NCBI GenBank assembly: GCA_003554375.1
Contig: PWGF01000034.1
Coordinates: 1-15,902 of the forward strand
From: Spirochaetaceae bacterium
Lineage (GTDB): Bacteria; Spirochaetota; Spirochaetia; DSM-27196; SKKC01
Direction of reading: 5' to 3'
DNA: 15,902 nt
Of this stretch, positions 15,609 through 15,902 are shown in pieces. The position numbers were made by a program, and so were the translations under genes. The stretch's first letter is position 1. Each line of letters starts with the position of its first letter. The notes below the pieces were generated by a model, which saw only the letters and a program-made list of their open reading frames with translations, was not told where the DNA came from and did no database searches.

Positions 15609-15637
15609 TGCCGGAATAGCGTTGCCTTCTGTATTCT
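15608..15637 (+). promoter_or_regulatory. Downstream promoter candidate P2 for the last gene
   Basis: TTGCCG (15608-15613), an 18-bp spacer and TATTCT (15632-15637), placing transcription near 15644, about 100 nt before the preferred GTG start at 15748. Confidence 0.5.
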
Positions 15638-15641
15638 AGCG

Positions 15642-15725
15642 GTGCAACTTCACGTGCACACGGGGGAGAGAGTCGGGGACTCTCGTGAGTCGCAATCCAG
15701 ACGCCCAGTTTGGGGGCGCTGCTGG
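15642..15725 (+). promoter_or_regulatory. Structured 5' leader, candidate cis-regulatory RNA
   Basis: Directly after the P2 start the leader can form GTGCA...TGCAC (15642-15659). It can then form either GAGAGT-CGGGG-ACTCTC (15668-15684) or the mutually exclusive GACTC-TCGT-GAGTC (15678-15691). A longer stem follows: CCAG plus CGCCC pairing with GGGCG plus CTGG (15697-15725), ending 6 nt before the GGAAGGAAG ribosome-binding site. I do not recognise a known riboswitch consensus. Confidence 0.4.
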
Positions 15726-15747
15726 AAGTACGGAAGGAAGAAGCTAC

Positions 15748-15902
15748 GTGACTCCGGATACACCTTGGTCGGACGATCTCTTTCTCACTCTCATTGGATC
15801 GGTAGCGGAAGGCGCGGAGGTCGAGCGAGTTCACGATATCGAGGCGCTCAAATCGCTGGTACGACAGAGTGGCTGCCCGTCATGTCTCGTAGATACCGGC
15901 GG
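15748..15902 (+). CDS. Unidentified protein, N-terminal 52 residues (3' truncated by window edge)
   Basis: GTG 15748 is preferred because GGAAGGAAG stands 7 nt upstream; an in-frame GTG at 15685 is possible but lies within the hairpin-rich leader. The visible product starts MTPDTPWSDDLFLTLIGSVA and ends near CPSCLVDTGG at the window edge. Alternating hydrophobic strands and helices with an early acidic pair and a later LVD could be the first half of a degenerate receiver-like fold, but this is weak. I would not name a family from 52 residues. It is not closely coupled to cheW and has its own predicted promoters and leader, so it likely starts a new transcription unit. Confidence 0.6.
   Translation, partial: MTPDTPWSDDLFLTLIGSVAEGAEVERVHDIEALKSLVRQSGCPSCLVDTG

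Larger units (their letters stand above)
15447..15747. other. Intergenic region between cheW and the next gene
   Basis: This 301-bp gap holds a short direct repeat (ATGTAGC-TGT-ATGTAGC, 15465-15481), two overlapping promoter candidates and a structured leader, listed separately. An open frame runs on from 15471 in another phase, but its product is Arg/Ser-rich and low in ordinary features, so I treat it as chance. Confidence 0.5.

Noticed and set aside
15471..15902. Open + strand frame continuing to the window end in a different phase from the last gene
   Set aside because: Arg/Ser-rich product, no ribosome-binding site at a usable start; the 15748 frame has a strong site and more natural composition.

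Overview
The window is a GC-rich (roughly 60% by eye) bacterial chromosome segment. It carries signal-transduction genes and a small carotenoid locus. A CheA, an MCP, a CheW, a 7TMR-DISM hybrid sensor kinase and a coloured-carotenoid pathway together fit a free-living spirochaete (Spirochaeta/Alkalispirochaeta-like). That is inference from gene content; nothing in the window fixes the taxon. I saw no rRNA, tRNA, CRISPR array, insertion sequence or integrase.

Layout. Positions 1-1121 hold the 3' part of cheA, cut by the left edge. It is followed by a MinD/FlhG-like ATPase (1322-2299) and an exported helical-repeat protein (2387-3361), all on the + strand. Facing them is a 1050-residue hybrid kinase (3479-6631, - strand): signal peptide, 7TMR-DISM sensor, HisKA/HATPase, receiver and an active-looking GGDEF domain. 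Divergent from it is the carotenoid pair crtI-crtB (6909-9292). Convergent with crtB is a regulator that joins a Cro/CI-type (XRE) helix-turn-helix to a CarH-type cobalamin-binding module (9399-10316, - strand). Divergent from that regulator is a 48-codon small ORF (10584-10730) whose stop overlaps the start of a GAF-GGDEF-EAL protein (10727-12964). Next come an MCP (13124-14917) and cheW (14937-15446), closely spaced. The window ends in the first 52 codons of an unidentified gene (from 15748) behind two overlapping promoters and a highly structured leader.

How it may work together. The central idea is a light- or B12-responsive carotenoid switch. The regulator has the W-x9-EH and ExHxxG signatures of AdoCbl photoreceptors, but an XRE reader head where CarH/LitR proteins have a MerR one. 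A shared sequence of about 14 bp (approximately TAGCGyAmnkTGTG) occurs twice in the crtI promoter region, 52 bp apart, and once over the regulator's own promoter. This would fit dark repression of crtIB with autoregulation. The two c-di-GMP proteins look opposed: the hybrid kinase carries GGEEF plus an I-site (synthesis), and the GAF protein has a ruined GGDEF and an intact EAL site (breakdown). CheA, the MCP (with a CheR-tether-like C-terminus) and CheW supply chemotaxis signalling.

All domain calls are by eye from motifs; no searches were run.
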